Source: Sipunculus nudus
Lineage: Eukaryota; Annelida; Sipuncula; Golfingiida; Sipunculidae
Length of the DNA: 64,000 nt
Assembly: GCA_026874595.1 (NCBI GenBank)
Contig: CM049314.1
Coordinates: 30,389,729 to 30,453,728 of the forward strand
Direction of reading: 5' to 3'
Shown here: piece by piece, positions 25,901-40,900 of the stretch
How positions within the stretch are numbered: position 1 is the first letter of the stretch
How the letters are laid out: each line of letters opens with the position of its first letter
Translations under genes and position numbers: made by a program
The notes under the pieces: model-generated
Told to the model about the DNA's origin: nothing
Seen by the model: only the letters and a program-made list of their open reading frames with translations
Databases searched by the model: none

Positions 25901-28900
25901 TTGACCCTTCCTTAATGGCCTCGTAATGGAAAACCATTACAATTATCAGGGCCAGTGCTATTAAATAACTTGCTGCTGTACAACCAGAGTTAAAAGACTA
26001 AACATGAGATCTCTATAAAAAAAGTAAATATTACCAAAATATACTTACTGACAATAATATTTTCTCTTACTGAAGAGTCATGGACCAGACCTTTGTGTTA
26101 AGCTTAAAGAGAATCTTTAAGGATATCTTCAAGATTGTGAGAATATTAGATGATAGTGAGGAGCTTAGAAGATAAATTCAAGATGGTGATAATTTTAGAG
26201 GATTTCTTCAAGATTATGGAAATATTAGAGAATTTCTTCAAGATGGTGATAATCTTAGAGGATATCTTCAAGATTTTGGAAATTTTAAAAGATTGTGAGA
26301 ATATTAGAACATTTCCTCAAGATTGTGAGATATTATAAGAGTATTCTGACAAGATTGTGTGAATCTTAAAGGATATCTTAGAGATTGGGAGAATTTTAGA
26401 GGATATCAAGGATATATGACCCTAAAGTATATACACACTCATCAGTTTCATTTTATTGTATTATATTAAATGGGTGATGTTATTTTTTCAGGCATTTATG
26501 GAGAGGCTTGGCCTGTGGGGTGAGGGAGCACCATTTAAGTCTTTTGACCAGTTCCTGGAAACAGTACAGCGGAAAGGACTTGGTGAGTGTTATCCTTAAT
26601 TAAGCAGGGCCTTGCAAATACAAATTGGTATTGTTTTGTGAACATCATGCTTGTGGGAAAATATTGGTTTAATCCCGGATTTGATCCCTGGTTGGTGGCT
26701 CATGTCAGGAGATCCAACTGCTTTGTAGAAAAGCATTCTTCTATAGCAAGACCATTCAGTCTGCTTTATTATATGCACCCTGTAACAGTATTTGCACAAT
26801 TCCCAATTATACCATAATTATCTGTATACACTAAGTATAATATTAATTGTGGACCTCAGTTCCAGTTTCTGTGTGGAAGTATGATTTTCTTCAGTTTTGT
26901 GGAGACTTTATTAAGATATCCACATTTTCTCAGCAGTTTACAGACCTTCGCAAGGGTTATAAATCAACCACACCTTCTCAAAATTACTAAAACAGATGCA
27001 TACCCACAGTGTTTACAAGTGCCTAGCTGGGTGTTATCTGTTAAACCAAAAAATCACAGACATTGTCAAGTGGTAGCTCTCTTAAATCATGTGTTTTATC
27101 ATCTCTGATTGATAGCACAAGTGACCTGTTTCTGACACAATTTCATATGAGATAAGAGTGTAAACAATGTAACAGATAACAAGTTACCATATTGTTCAGG
27201 AAACTGTATTATAAATAGGTTCAAAGCAGAACCAGTGTAACAAGTATTAAAGTTGTCATATTGTATAGGTATCAGTGTTATATCTAAATTAAAATTGCAC
27301 TCATGATATATAAAAAGTATTCATGTTTTTAGTAAACAATGAAAATAAATAATTTACTGGTAATCTTTTTTATTTTTTAGAGTTTTTTAAATTCATTAAC
27401 ATTTACAATAAGCGATAGATCTTTATATGTAAAGTAATAATATTCTGTTTAATGATACTGCTGATTGATGTATCCCGTGAGCTGAGAAATTGTGGCAGCT
27501 GCTTAAACTTTACACAAAAGTTTGTATAATATCTTCATTTAAATATGAAAAAAATGTCTTTTTAATTAAATAAAAATGACATTGACCCAGTTGTTATGTT
27601 TGCATCAGTGTGACTGTCACATGTTTTAAGAAATCTCATGATCTTAGCATTTAATAGAAAAAGAGAGACCTAGATCCATTATTAGCTCAGATGACTGTAA
27701 GTCCGTGCGTCCGTTAACATGGCACAAATCTTAACCGTTAGACCTCGACACTTCTTACTGTAGATCCAGGGAGGTCCTGGGCAAATCTCTGTGGAAACCT
27801 GAAATTGGGTCATGGTGACGTATATATTGTGACCTACTGGCTGAATCATGATTTTGAGCACCCAGACAGTCAGACAGGGCACAATTTGTATCCATTAGGC
27901 ATAAAATCCTCTAACCTGACATTTTGGAAGGTCATAGGAAAATGCCCTTTGAAACCTGAAACTAGGTCATTGTGACCTATATTCTGAGAACTATAGGGAA
28001 AAGATGTCATATGAGCACCCAGATTCTCTGATGGGGACAAATCGTATCTGTTTGGCCTAAAATTTTCTAACACAAAATCCTGAGAGTTTCTAGAAAAATC
28101 TCCTTGGAAACCTGGAATTAGGTCATGGTGACCTATATTTTGTGACTTACAAGTTGAAAACATGATTTTAAGAACCCAAACAGTCAGATTGGACACATAT
28201 TGTATCCATATGGCCTAGAATTCTCCAAAATGACATTGAGGGTGTTCCTTGGTAAATGTCCTTAGAAACCTGAAATTAGGTCACTGAGACCTATATTATG
28301 TGACCTCTAGGAAACAGATGTCATATGAACACCTTGAATGTCTGTGTATCTGTGAGGCCTAGAATCTTCTTACACAATATCATGGGAGGTTTTAGGCTGA
28401 TCTCCTTGGAAACCTGAAATTAGGTCAGGTTGACCTAAATTGTGACTTTCGGGCCAAAAACATGATTTTAAGCCCCCTGAATATTAGATGGGCACAAATA
28501 GTATCTGTGAGGCCTAGAATCTTCTAACATAAAAATTCAGGGAGGTCCTAGTCAAATGTCCTTGGAAACCAGTAATTAGGTAAAGGTGACCTATATTTTG
28601 TGAGCTACAGGTCAAAAACAGGATTTTGAACACTGAGTAAGTCAGGCAGAGCACACATTGTATTTGTCAGGCCTAGAATCTTCTAACACAATATCCTGGG
28701 ACGTTCTAGGCAAATCTCTTTGGAAACCTGAAATTAGGTAATGGTGACCTATATTCTGTGACCTATGGGCTGAAAAATGGTTTTTAGCACCAAGACAATT
28801 AGATAAGGCAAACATAGTATATGTTAGGCCTAAAATCTTCTTACAAAATATCCTGGGAGGTTCTTCGAAAATCTCCTTGGAAACCTGAATTTAGGTCATG

Positions 28901-31900
28901 GTGACCTATATTTTGTGTCCTACAGGAAAAAATGTCATATAAAGTACCCAGACAGTCAGACGGGGCACAAATTGTATCCATTAGGCCAAGAATCTTCTTA
29001 CGCTTAATCCTGGAAGGTTCTAAGCAAATCTTCTATGATAACTTAAATTAAGTCATGGTGACCAATATTCTGCAAGCTACTGGCCAGAAGCATGATTTTG
29101 AGCAGTCAGGCAGGGCAAAAAGTTGTATCCATTAGCCCTAGACTCTTCTAACTTGACATTCAGAGAAGTCCTTGGCAATTCCCCTCTGAAACCTAAAATT
29201 GGGTCATGGTGACCTATATGGACCTGCCAGCTATGGACCAGAAACATGCTTTTTACACCCAGATAGACAGGGTACAAATTTTATCCATTTTCCTTGGAAC
29301 TCTCTATTGTGAAATCCAGGGGGGTCCTGGGCAGGAATCCTATGAATCGTGAAATTTATATTTTCTGTCCATTTTTCAACACAGTTTCATTAGCCATAGG
29401 CTATTCTCTCTCACAGACAATATATAACATTAATAAAAGAAATGAACACGCAGTCAATATTAGCTGAGTGTCACGGCCCAGGTGCAACTTGTGGTTATCC
29501 AGTTTTAGTATAAAGATTTTATTTTTGTTTGCCATACAATGCGGATTAGCATTATTTGCATTCTCAGCAGAGGTCACTCCTTTACTTTTGGGGATACAGA
29601 AGATAAGACCTGTTTTAATTCATTTTCAATGTGAAAAAAATGAAGGTACCTAAGGGGGTGCGTCTTTCAATGTTGAAAAAGTATTAACTAAACCTTCAGT
29701 TTATTTTGTTTTGCAGTCAGTCACTGAACATGATTTAGCTACTGATTCTTTATAATACTAGTATATATAATCCACTGTTGTATACCTTCAGGTGTGGCTG
29801 AGATGTTGGCCATGGAGATGAAAACATCAGGAATGTACGTGTCTCGAGGTCTCAGCTTTAAACAGGCAGAGGTAGGGACAGCTCTAGTCTCTCTTACTGT
29901 TCTCTCGTAACAGAGACGATGGTGTAAACACTGTGCATGATACCATGATGCCCCTAGTTTAATGGTTATGACTATGTTTTCATGACAATCTTGCATGCTT
30001 TTATTCTGCTTATTAAAGAGATTAGCAGTGTGTTAATGAAAGTTGTATTAATTTGAAATGTTCATCATATACTTGAATACTGAAACGTCTTGAACCCATG
30101 TATATTTTGTACCCATGTACCCATCTCCAACATTTATGTTGGAGTTAAATATGAAAATTAACCTTTTGTTTACCACACATATTTAGTAGGGCTGTATCAA
30201 TTTATCAGTATATCAATACGAATCGATACACGACGTCGATACGATAACCGAAATGCGTCGTATGCTGTATTGGGCGTATCGATTGCTTGCTAATGAATAG
30301 CATTCTAACTATAACTTTACATATAACCATAATGAATTATAAATCTAAATGCACTTCAGCCTATATATTTGTTGCTTCACATCACATATTGCTACAAGGA
30401 ACAGGGTACATTCATGTTTATATCCTATCTTTATATATGTCATTTAATCTCTAATTTTTTAACGGTCATAGGTTACTTGAAACTCCCGCGTTCGACATCA
30501 GATGTCAAATAAATGGTTGAAGGGGACAAATCCTGTACAAACAAGAGAGTGACTTATGGGATTCACAGAATTATACAAAACTGTGTAATTACATGATATA
30601 AAAAAAACACCCTATGATCTTCCCCACCAAATGCAATAAAACATGTTTGTGCCGGGGGGGGGGGGGGGGATGCTAAGGGCTCAAAGAAGATAAAGATTTT
30701 GCTTGATTAGATAGATTTTTATAATTAAAAGCAACTGGTTTGTTTATTTATTTAATATCTAGCTTAAGCTGCTTAAGTGCATAATGTACTAAACATGTTG
30801 AATGTAAAAATAAAAAAAAACATATAAAAACAAGAAACAGAGCTTGTATTTAGAAATGATATACAAAGAAAAATGAAACGTATCATCAGTACGTATCTGT
30901 ATGGCAATACGTATTGTACCGGAAGAGGCAGACCGATACCCAGCCCTAATATTTAGCACATGTCAGGGCTGCATTTTACAAGCAAATATGATGTTATAAA
31001 TGTACAGTTTTACTTGCAAATAGAAACGTATTATTACTATTTAAGTATTATCTACCAAATTGAAGTTTAAAGATGTTTGAAGATGAATTCCTATCATAAT
31101 ATTAAGAGATTAATGGCTAAAACCACAAATTGCATCCATTCACTGATTTCATGTTCACATTTTCAGTTTGTCACTATAGAAGTTCCTCTGACAGAAGTTC
31201 AGACCAAAATATATGACACTGCAGCACATGTATGGTAGGTACTTCAGTATCATAAAAAATGAATGTTTCTATCTGAAACAATTGTCATCTTTCACTTATT
31301 TTAATGTCTTGTAATATATTCCACAAGCCTGGTAGATTTTTATTATACCCCCGTCTATGACAGGCCTTCTAATGGGATACCCATGGTCCATCCGTCTTTC
31401 CATCCTTCCTTTAACTTTTATTGTCACCATGATACCTTACTGGGGCGTTGATGAATTTTCACAAAACTCATCATAACTAGGTACTTTCCAATAGATTATC
31501 TCGCCCGAGTTCGATTATGAGCAATATCCACACATATTTAATAAGGTCAGGGTCACTAGGCTACTTTGTGGTGTTCCTGCGATTACTAATGAGGAATATG
31601 ATGGAATTTGAAAAAACTCAATAGAAATATTAATCAGTATAATATCTCACCTAAGTTTGATTTCCAGCAAAATCCATGCATATTTAAAATGTAAGAGGTC
31701 ACCAGACTTTGAAGGCCCAATGGTGATATACCAAAATCTTATGGATTTCCATGAAACTCATTATACATATATACCAATGGAGTTTCTCACCTCATTTAGG
31801 TCACAGATACAGGACTACAGTATGATGCACCATTTGAGGTGCTCCTGTACCTCTTTTTACACTGACAATTACAGCTTTTAAAATTTTATAATTTACATAT

Positions 31901-34900
31901 ATCCTTTATTGTACTACATGGATGAGGTTTTTCTTATAGGTCACATTTAGGAAAAAAAATCCACATATGTTCATGCAGTCCACCAAGGGCTATTTTTATA
32001 TCCATTCACTGAATGTGTTAATCTATTGAGATAAACATATTATTATATTTCGATTTTTTATGTTGTTAAATACAGGAATGAATTGAGGAAAGCATTGGAA
32101 TCAGCTATCAATCGCACAAATACAACCAACACTCGGATTTGGTCATCTTTCTGGGGTGTCCATCAAAGATTTTTTAAACAGCTGTGGTCAGTATTATAAT
32201 TTGTAGGCATGAAATGTTTAAGTGCTCTCATTTGAACTAATATATATTTGGATTATGTTCATGTATTTGTTTATTAATAAATCATCCATTCCAACTCATT
32301 TATTCAACACTAATATTTTTTAACTTGATATGTCAACCAAAAGCTGAGATGAGTTAAAAAAACTAGTGACCTTGGACTTCATCTTCAAGGACAAATCTTC
32401 AGAAATCTAGGAATTTTGTGAGCCTCATATCTTTTGAAGCATTGTATTTTTCACTAATTTGATACACCAAATGTTTCAACCAACTGCTTTGAACTTTTGA
32501 AAACCAAGGAGTTTGAACCTGTGAACTTGATCTTTGAGATCAGATCTGTTGAAATATATGATTTCTGTTTACAAAATATCTTTTGAAGTAGTGTATATTT
32601 TTTAGCTCAGCTGACTATAAGTCATCTGAGCTATAGTCGTGGTCCATTGTCCGTCGTCCGTCCGTCTGTCCGACCGTCCGTCCGTAGATGTGGCACGTTT
32701 TGAAACCGTAAGACCTAGGAATCCCAAATTCAGCATAATGTTAGATGTCCCCAAGATCTCCTACCAAGCCAAAAACTGGGTCTTTGCCACTTCATTCCTT
32801 TGAGAAATTAAGGAAAAACCTCAATTTTTTATTAAAAACCTATTTTCACACTTCAGGACTGCCTAATATCAAAACCACTCATCTGTTTTTCCTCATATTT
32901 CCTATAAATAATCCTCTATATAATTCCAATGTACATGCCAGAAATTAGGTCTGTATTATATAATTTAAAAAAGTTATGGGCCCAAACATAATGCATTTTG
33001 TAAATAATCAGGAAAGAAATTTTATCACTTAACACAAAACTTGTTAAAGCTAAGCACTTTTTTCCAGTAATATTACTTTTATTAATCAAAATTAAATTGT
33101 ATACCCAAAATAAGATCAAAATCTTTTAAATTTTTTAAAATATTAGCAAAAATAAAAAATTGGTACCTTAAATTTTGCCCAACTTTGACCATGGCACGTT
33201 TTTTTGCTGTAACTGCTGTGGATTTAATTTTCACAGCATGTTTTTGTTAGCATTTCAACTGTTAACACCAAAAATTTGAAACCAGTTGATCAAAAATTGT
33301 AGATTTTATTCAAGTTTTCAAGCACCATGTCACATATTGCTAGTGTTATGCAGTTTGCTAGAGCTCAGCTCCCGAGCTTCAGCTCTAAGTTCCTTAAATT
33401 TGGCATACAGTTGGATTTCTCCAAAATCCCCTACCATGCCAAGAATTTGGTCACTAGGACTTAATTCCTTCGAGATATCAATGAAAAACTTCATTTTTCC
33501 ATTAAAAACCCATTGTTACACTTTAAGACTGCCTCATATCAAAACCACTGATCTGACTTTGATTATATATAATATACATATTTTTCTATACATTCACTAT
33601 GCACATGCCAGAAATGATGTCAGTATTGTGTATATTTTTTAAGTTATGGGCCCAAACAAAATGCACTTTTTTAAAAATCAAGAAATATATTTACTCACCT
33701 TAGATGAGAATTGCTGAAGCTGGAGACTTTTTGTCAGGAATATAACTTTATTTAATCAAGATTCGATTGTTTACCCAAAATTAGATCTGAATTTTGCAAA
33801 TTTTTCAAGTTATTAGCTTAAATAAAAAATCAATACCCTAAATTTTGTCCAACTTTGGCAATGGCATGTTTTTTTTCTGTAAGCACTGTTGATTTAATTT
33901 TCCCGGCATATATACATAAAGATTTAATCTTTTAAAATCTGAAATTTCAAAGGAATTGATTGAAAAGAGTAGCTTTTATTCAAGTTTTCATACACCATGT
34001 CAAGTGTTGTTTACATCTAGCCCACCTAGTAGTTAAGCCTTCACTTGCATTATGTAACCCACCCCAGACAACTTGTCTTGGCTCAGCTGGGCCAATACTA
34101 GCAGGCTTCTTCTCTGCCCTGCTCACCCTCCCCCCCCCCCCTAGATGATGCATTAACTAGATGAATGTTATAATTTTCTGTATTTCATTTTATTCTTGGC
34201 TATGCTACATTTTAGATTTTGTATTTACCACCAGGGTTACAATGATTAAAGTGCACATTTAATTGTGTCCACAAAGTGGTGTATTGCTATGAAAGTGTGG
34301 ATGTTCATCAGATAAGTAATTCCTTCCTTGAGAAGAGTAAAAACTTCACAAGGTGTGAAATTGACTATTAATTCCAGGAATAAATTAAAGCTTAGATTGT
34401 AATTAGCATAATGATATTGTTTGTCCCTCATTCAACCAACAGTGTGTATACTTTATTTGAAAAGATGTTTTTATTTTACCAAATTTACAGAATCTTATTT
34501 TATTTTGGTGAATAAGATTAAGCATGTACTGAAAACTCCAATGTGCAAACCTTTTTAATATTGATTCAAGGAATAATCTTGCAGATGCCATGTTGTGCCA
34601 TTATTTTCTTTTAAATTCAGTTTAAAAATTTGTGATTTAAAAATTATAAAAATATATGTGTATGCATAATATGACCCAATACGAGCTACACTCTGGATGT
34701 ATAATGATTGCAACTAAGAATTCTAATATTTTAACTTATATTTTCAGTGTTTTTTTAATACAAATTTATAAAACTTGTAAATAAAAAAAGTAATCAGATA
34801 AAAACTATTTTAATGGAAAAAGTGGATATGCTTAAATAATATATAAACTTAAATGTATTATTCCCTTGAATGTGAAATAAAGGTATTAGTCCAGACCTAG

Positions 34901-37900
34901 GAATCCAAAATTCGGCATAATGTTAGATGTCCCCAAGATCTCCTACCAAGCCGAAAACTGGGTCTTTGCAACTTCGTTCCTTTGAGAAATTAAGGAAAAA
35001 CCTCAATTTTTTATTTAAAACCTATTTTCACACTTCAGGAGTGCCTAATATCAAAACAACTTATCTGTTTTTCCTCATATTTACCATAAATATTCCTCTA
35101 TATGGTTCCTATATACATGCCAGAAATTATGTCTGTATTATTTAATTTAAAAAAGTTATGGGCCCAAACATGATGCATTTTGTAAAAAATCAGGAAAGAT
35201 ATTTGATCACTTAACACAAAAAACGTTAAAGCTATGGACCTTTTTTCCAGTAATATAACTTTAATTAATCAAAATTAAATTGTATACCCAAAATTAGATG
35301 AAATCTTTTAAATTTTTTAAAATATTAATAAAAATAAAAAATTGGTACCTTAAATTTTGCCCAACTTTGACCATGGCATGTTTTTTTTACTGTAAGTACT
35401 GTGGATTTAATTTTCACAGCATGTTTTTGTTAGCATTTCAACTGTTAACACCAAAAATTTGAAACCAGTTGATCAAAAACTGTAGATTTTAATCAAGTTT
35501 TCAAGCACCATGTAACATATTGTTTACATCAAGCTAGTGTTATGCAGTTTGCAAGAGCTCAGCTCCCCATCTTCAGCTCTCAGTTCCTAAAATTCGGCAT
35601 ACAGTTAGATGTCTCCAAAATCCCCTACCATGCCAAGAATTTGGTCACTAGGACTTAATACCTTCGAGATATTAATGAAAAACTTCATTTTTCCATTAAA
35701 AACCCATTGTTACACTTCAAGACTGCCTAATATCAAAACCACTGATCTGACTTTAATCATAAATAATATACATATTTTTCATTCTCTATGCACATGCCAG
35801 AATGATGTCAGTATTGCGTAACTGTTTTAAGTTATGGGCCCAAACATAATGCACTTTGTAAAAAATCAAGAAATATATTTACTCCCTTAACAAGGGCATT
35901 GCTGAAGCTAGAGATTTTTTTGTCAGGGATGTAACATTATTTAATCAAGATTCAATTGAATACCCAAAATTAGTTCTGAACTTTCAAATTTTATAAGTTA
36001 TTAGCATACATATAAAATTAGTACCTTAAATTTTGCCCAACTGTGACCATGGCACGTTTGTTTCCTGTGAGCACTGTTGATATAATTTTCATATCATGCT
36101 CACATAAGGATTTCAGCTTTTTAGTTTAGAAAGCTGAAAGAAATTGGCCAAATATTGTAGCTTTTATTAATGTTTTTTATGAGACCCTGTCAGACTTTGG
36201 CTCTCTCCAGCCCCTCTTGAGTCACCACTTTGTTGACCTTTCATCAAATTATGCACGCTTGAGGAGAGAATCCAGGCAGCTTATGGCCAGCCACAGTTGA
36301 TCCAGGTGTCCAACCCAGCTCATCTAGTAGTTTTAACTAACAACATAACAATAAACAATAAATTAATAAATTTTTATTGGTTTTTAATAACAAATTAAAG
36401 AAAAATAGAAAAGGAATTTGTTAGTTTATAATAACAGGAAATTAACTTGCAGTTACTGATGATATAAGAATCTTGTATCGATGGGTAGAATGTCACATAT
36501 TCCAAATAACACCATGCAGTAACCCTATGGCATTTTTCAGTTCAATTTTAATGATAAAGAAGTAAATCATATTATTCATTACTAATCATTAGGGATTATA
36601 TGAAGGAAATTAATGATAGACAAAGATGCAGTTGATAATATTAATCTAGATTCCTACTGTGTCTAGTGTGTACATTGATGTGAAATTAGTCTAAAATGAA
36701 TTTTTTATAGTTTTTTTTTTAATATAAATAAAGGCCATAAAACCAGGTACTTATGATCATTATTTAAATGTGTGAATTTTGTATATTCTGGATTCTCAAC
36801 ATCTTTGTTTGGTGAAAACTGAATAAATACCAGACATGGTGCAAATACTTTGTAATTGTATTTAAATATGAATATGATTATGTACTCCATTATAAAATTT
36901 CTTGCATAAAGAATGGGAATTCAGGTAAAAATGAAAGTATATGAATACTCGTGCAAATACTTTCAAAATGTATTCATGAATGCATTCATGAATATATTCT
37001 TTAATATTATTTTAATAATCATATCAATTATATTTCATTTTAAAAAATCATATGATTCTCTTATTATTTTTAATAAAAATTATATTTGGGACAATATTTG
37101 TAATTTTTTTAATAAATAGTTAAACTCTTATATTATATGTTCTGCTTATAAGTTATATGGCCAAGTCAAAATTTGTGTGACAGTAGTACTCCATTTGTTA
37201 ATAAAATAAATGAAATCAATCCTCTTCCCTGTCTCCAAAGGTAATATCAAAATCATACATAAGCTAAACAACAACAACTCATAATACAGCTTATATTTAT
37301 TACCACACAAAACCAGCATGTGCCTCATTTCTAAATAATATTTTTTTATCATATATAACAGCTGAGCGTCGTGACCCATAGGTCCCTTGTTTATCAAATT
37401 GTGATATACAGGACCCACAGGAAGGGAGAAATATCTGCTTTTGCGATTAGGAATTGGTAACTCAGCTGTTGAGTAATGTTAATTATTATGCTTGTCATTA
37501 CAGCCTTGGGATGAAGGTCCCTGCCATTATAAAGGAAACCAAGCTGGCCCTGGAGGAGGGTTACAGTGTGGTGATTGGCCTTCAGACAACAGGAGAGGTA
37601 CCTGTGCCTTATATAAAATCCTTTATAGGTTAAAACTTGGTTAATACATTCTTAGAAAAATCAGTCTTTAAAATGATTGAATTTGAATTGAAAAATTTAT
37701 GCCTGTTAGGAAACCTATATATACCTGGTTAACAAATAAACTTAGAAGAATGTAGTTTTACTGTTTAATGGTTAAGGTGTTATACTGTGGGGTTTCAGGT
37801 CTCTCGATTATCCCCATGAGAACCTCTAAAGGGACCTTTTCACATACCAGGTATTTTAACTATACATGAATCATGAGGCCTGTGAATTGTAAGGGCCCAT

Positions 37901-40900
37901 GGCTTCGATTCATTTATTGATTCTTTATTCAATTCTCGATTCAATTCATACTTAAGTAGTACATTTAAGACTTTTTAAAAAAATTAAAGCAATTTCACCA
38001 AAATGAATGTTAGTAAAAATTTCAGCAAAAAAAAAAAAAGTAGCTGCCCCTGCTTTTGTCTTCGCCATACATATTTCTAGATGTAGATTGATCCACCAGC
38101 AAACATTTAAATACATACGCAATAAAGGAACTTGGGCATCGTGAACTGCTCTGTGCATTTTGAGAGCTCACAGAAGACTTCAGAATGGTTCATACAGAGA
38201 AAATAATAATTGAAACTAATCGATTCAGAGGTAAATAATGGATTACAATTTTATTGAGGCTTGCAATTCAATGCATGGATTCTTCTGACCAGTGACCTAT
38301 TCTTTAAATAAAATCACTTGACATGATCTTGCTTCTGTGGCTCAGGGGTAGATCACAGGACCTTGAATTACAGCCGAGGTGGAGAGATTTTTCATGGTCA
38401 GCCCCCACCCTAACGCCAGATCGGCCCTCCAACATTGAGTGCCTGGACATCTAACTCTGAGGATCCCATTATAAGGCCCCATGAGGATTCAAATATTTTT
38501 GTCATTTTTGACAACGCCTCATTGCTTACAAGTATCGTGTCACTTCAAATAAACCCACTAGACATTTTAATAAGTTTCTTATCTCTCCACTGACACCTAC
38601 CATGTGTGTGAAATATTCCGTTATAACCCAATATATTTGTATATGGTTCTGCATGTATGGGAGATTTCTGCCTGCAGTCTGCCTGCTGACTGAATGCGGA
38701 GATTCAGTTATAAAGTGTGGCGTGGACTTGCAGGGCGGTTCTTAATTTGGCTTGTGTCACCACTCAGTAGGGGGCCCTAACTGAGTCGTGTTTGTCACGG
38801 CTACCCCCACCCAGGGTGAGAACTCTGCAGGCTAAATGGGAAGGCAGTGCCTTATGACTGTGTTTTAATCACAAACAAGTGCATCTTTCAGGGGTTCCTC
38901 AGTAGTATGACCCAACAACAGGAACAATCACACAACCAAAACTTGCAGGTGCAGTAGTCACTGGGTCTTGTTAACACCAATATACCAGAAGCATGTGACA
39001 CTGCCCTGTTTCATAGTCTGAAACCGGAATGGAATTCTGCAATGTTCATATACTTAGATAAGCTAGCATTAGAAAATAGAGGCAGTTACCTCCAACAAAA
39101 AAATATATATAACAAATCCCCTGATATCTGATTTTATGATTTGTAGGCCAGTCTTGAGAGTGAGATGGGTAAAAATGGTTCCACCGGGACAGGATGGGTG
39201 TCATTATGTAAGGAGATATACACTAGGTTCGTCAGGCAGCATTTCCCCACCATGGTTGACAAACCGGTAAGTTTTTTTTTTCATTCTGCAAATTGTACCT
39301 TTCCTCATACCCAATAGTTGTACAGGTTTATATGAAATTAGACCACCTCCTCTTCAGTCTGTATCACCAAAAAAATGTTACATCAAAGATATTCGCTGTC
39401 TTTCAAGGTATTTTACAGCAAATTAGATGCTGATGAAATATTTAGCCTTTCCTTTGCTTTTCTTGTGATTGAAATATATAATATTCCTGGACACAGCTGA
39501 AATAGAAAAATTTTAGTTCTTGGGATATCTTACATTAAAACATGTTTCTATTGCCCCAAGAATATTAACACATTAAACATATGATCACCTAACAAGGGTT
39601 ATTAATGGGTATGAATTTATCTCCTTGTACATACTCATGATTAAAACAATCTCTTAGTGTCTGTATTTTTTTAAATCATCAATTTTAATTTTTTTATGGA
39701 CCCACTTGAGAAAGCATTTAGGGACCCACTTGTAAAGGCAGTGCTCTTTAGTGATTGCATTATCTGTGACACGCATTATCTCAAAAAAGAATACATTTTA
39801 TCTGTTTCAAATTCACAGGGATACTTGGTGTCCATAATAGCTCCAGCACTAGACCTAACCGGATGCTGACGGGCCTCTCAAACCTTTATTAGTTAGAGTG
39901 ATAAATTGGTCTCCTTTAGATTATTTGTGGTAATAAATTTCAATCTGTCATCCGGTATGGCCCAAGGCTGATATTTGGAGGAACTTTTGATCATGGGGCC
40001 CTATTTGAGGACCTTTATGGTCCCAAATCTCTAGTTTTCTTTTTGTTTTTGCTTTCTTCTGCTATTTCCTGTTTGCATTAGATCTCCAGTATGGCTGATT
40101 TTCAACAGCTGAAATTTAGGCCCAACATTAACCCCAGGTCACAGATTTGCACCCATTATTTATTTTGACTTTGACCTTATCCAAGTTCATACACTCCATA
40201 GCTGATTCCCCATTATTGCTCAATTGTGGGCATAGGGGGGGTTTAACTTTGCTTTGCAAATGCAAACATCTAGTGCAGATTATCAATTTGCACTGATGTA
40301 TACTTCTTCTGCCTCAGCATTCAACCACAGGACCTGAGGAAGATCCATGGAGTGCCCAAGCCAAGAACATGCTGCTGGAGTTTGCTGAAAAAATACACCT
40401 GCCCAACAGGTAAAGTGTTCGTTAGTATAAATTTATATTTAACATGGGTTACATGGCTTACACAACTAGTTATTATTACTAATACAAGGCACTCTCCTTG
40501 GCTCGGATGGTGGCTTTTGCTAGTTGTTGGAGGTGGAGGAAACTGGAAGACCCAGAGAAGGCCACTGACCTTGGACAGGGGGCAACTGCAACCCACTGTC
40601 ATAGCCACCTCAGGATCATACCCAGGTCACCAGTGGAGAGTGCCAAGCGTTTTACCAAATGACTGCCCATTCTATACCTATCAGGTAAAGTGTCACTTTT
40701 ATACCTGCAGGGCTCACTATAGATATGGTTATGGAATTTATAAGTAGGTAACATTTATTAAAGCCAGCTATCCACATGCCTTTTTCTTTAGAATTTATGT
40801 GATGACTGGCTTATTCTGCATGTAGTATTGAACTGATGGTATTTCCTTATAATGCCTCTGTGATGGATGTATGAGCTTATTTATCTGTAAGCAGTTAATT

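Noticed and set aside
26150-26338. 62-codon frame with E-D-F-F-K repeats
   Set aside because: Explained by the 30-bp minisatellite; no start context or splice sites.
40352-40747. 131-codon open frame on + across exon 17 and a SINE
   Set aside because: It runs through exon 17 out of frame and then through a SINE; the frame is a by-product of the repeat's composition.
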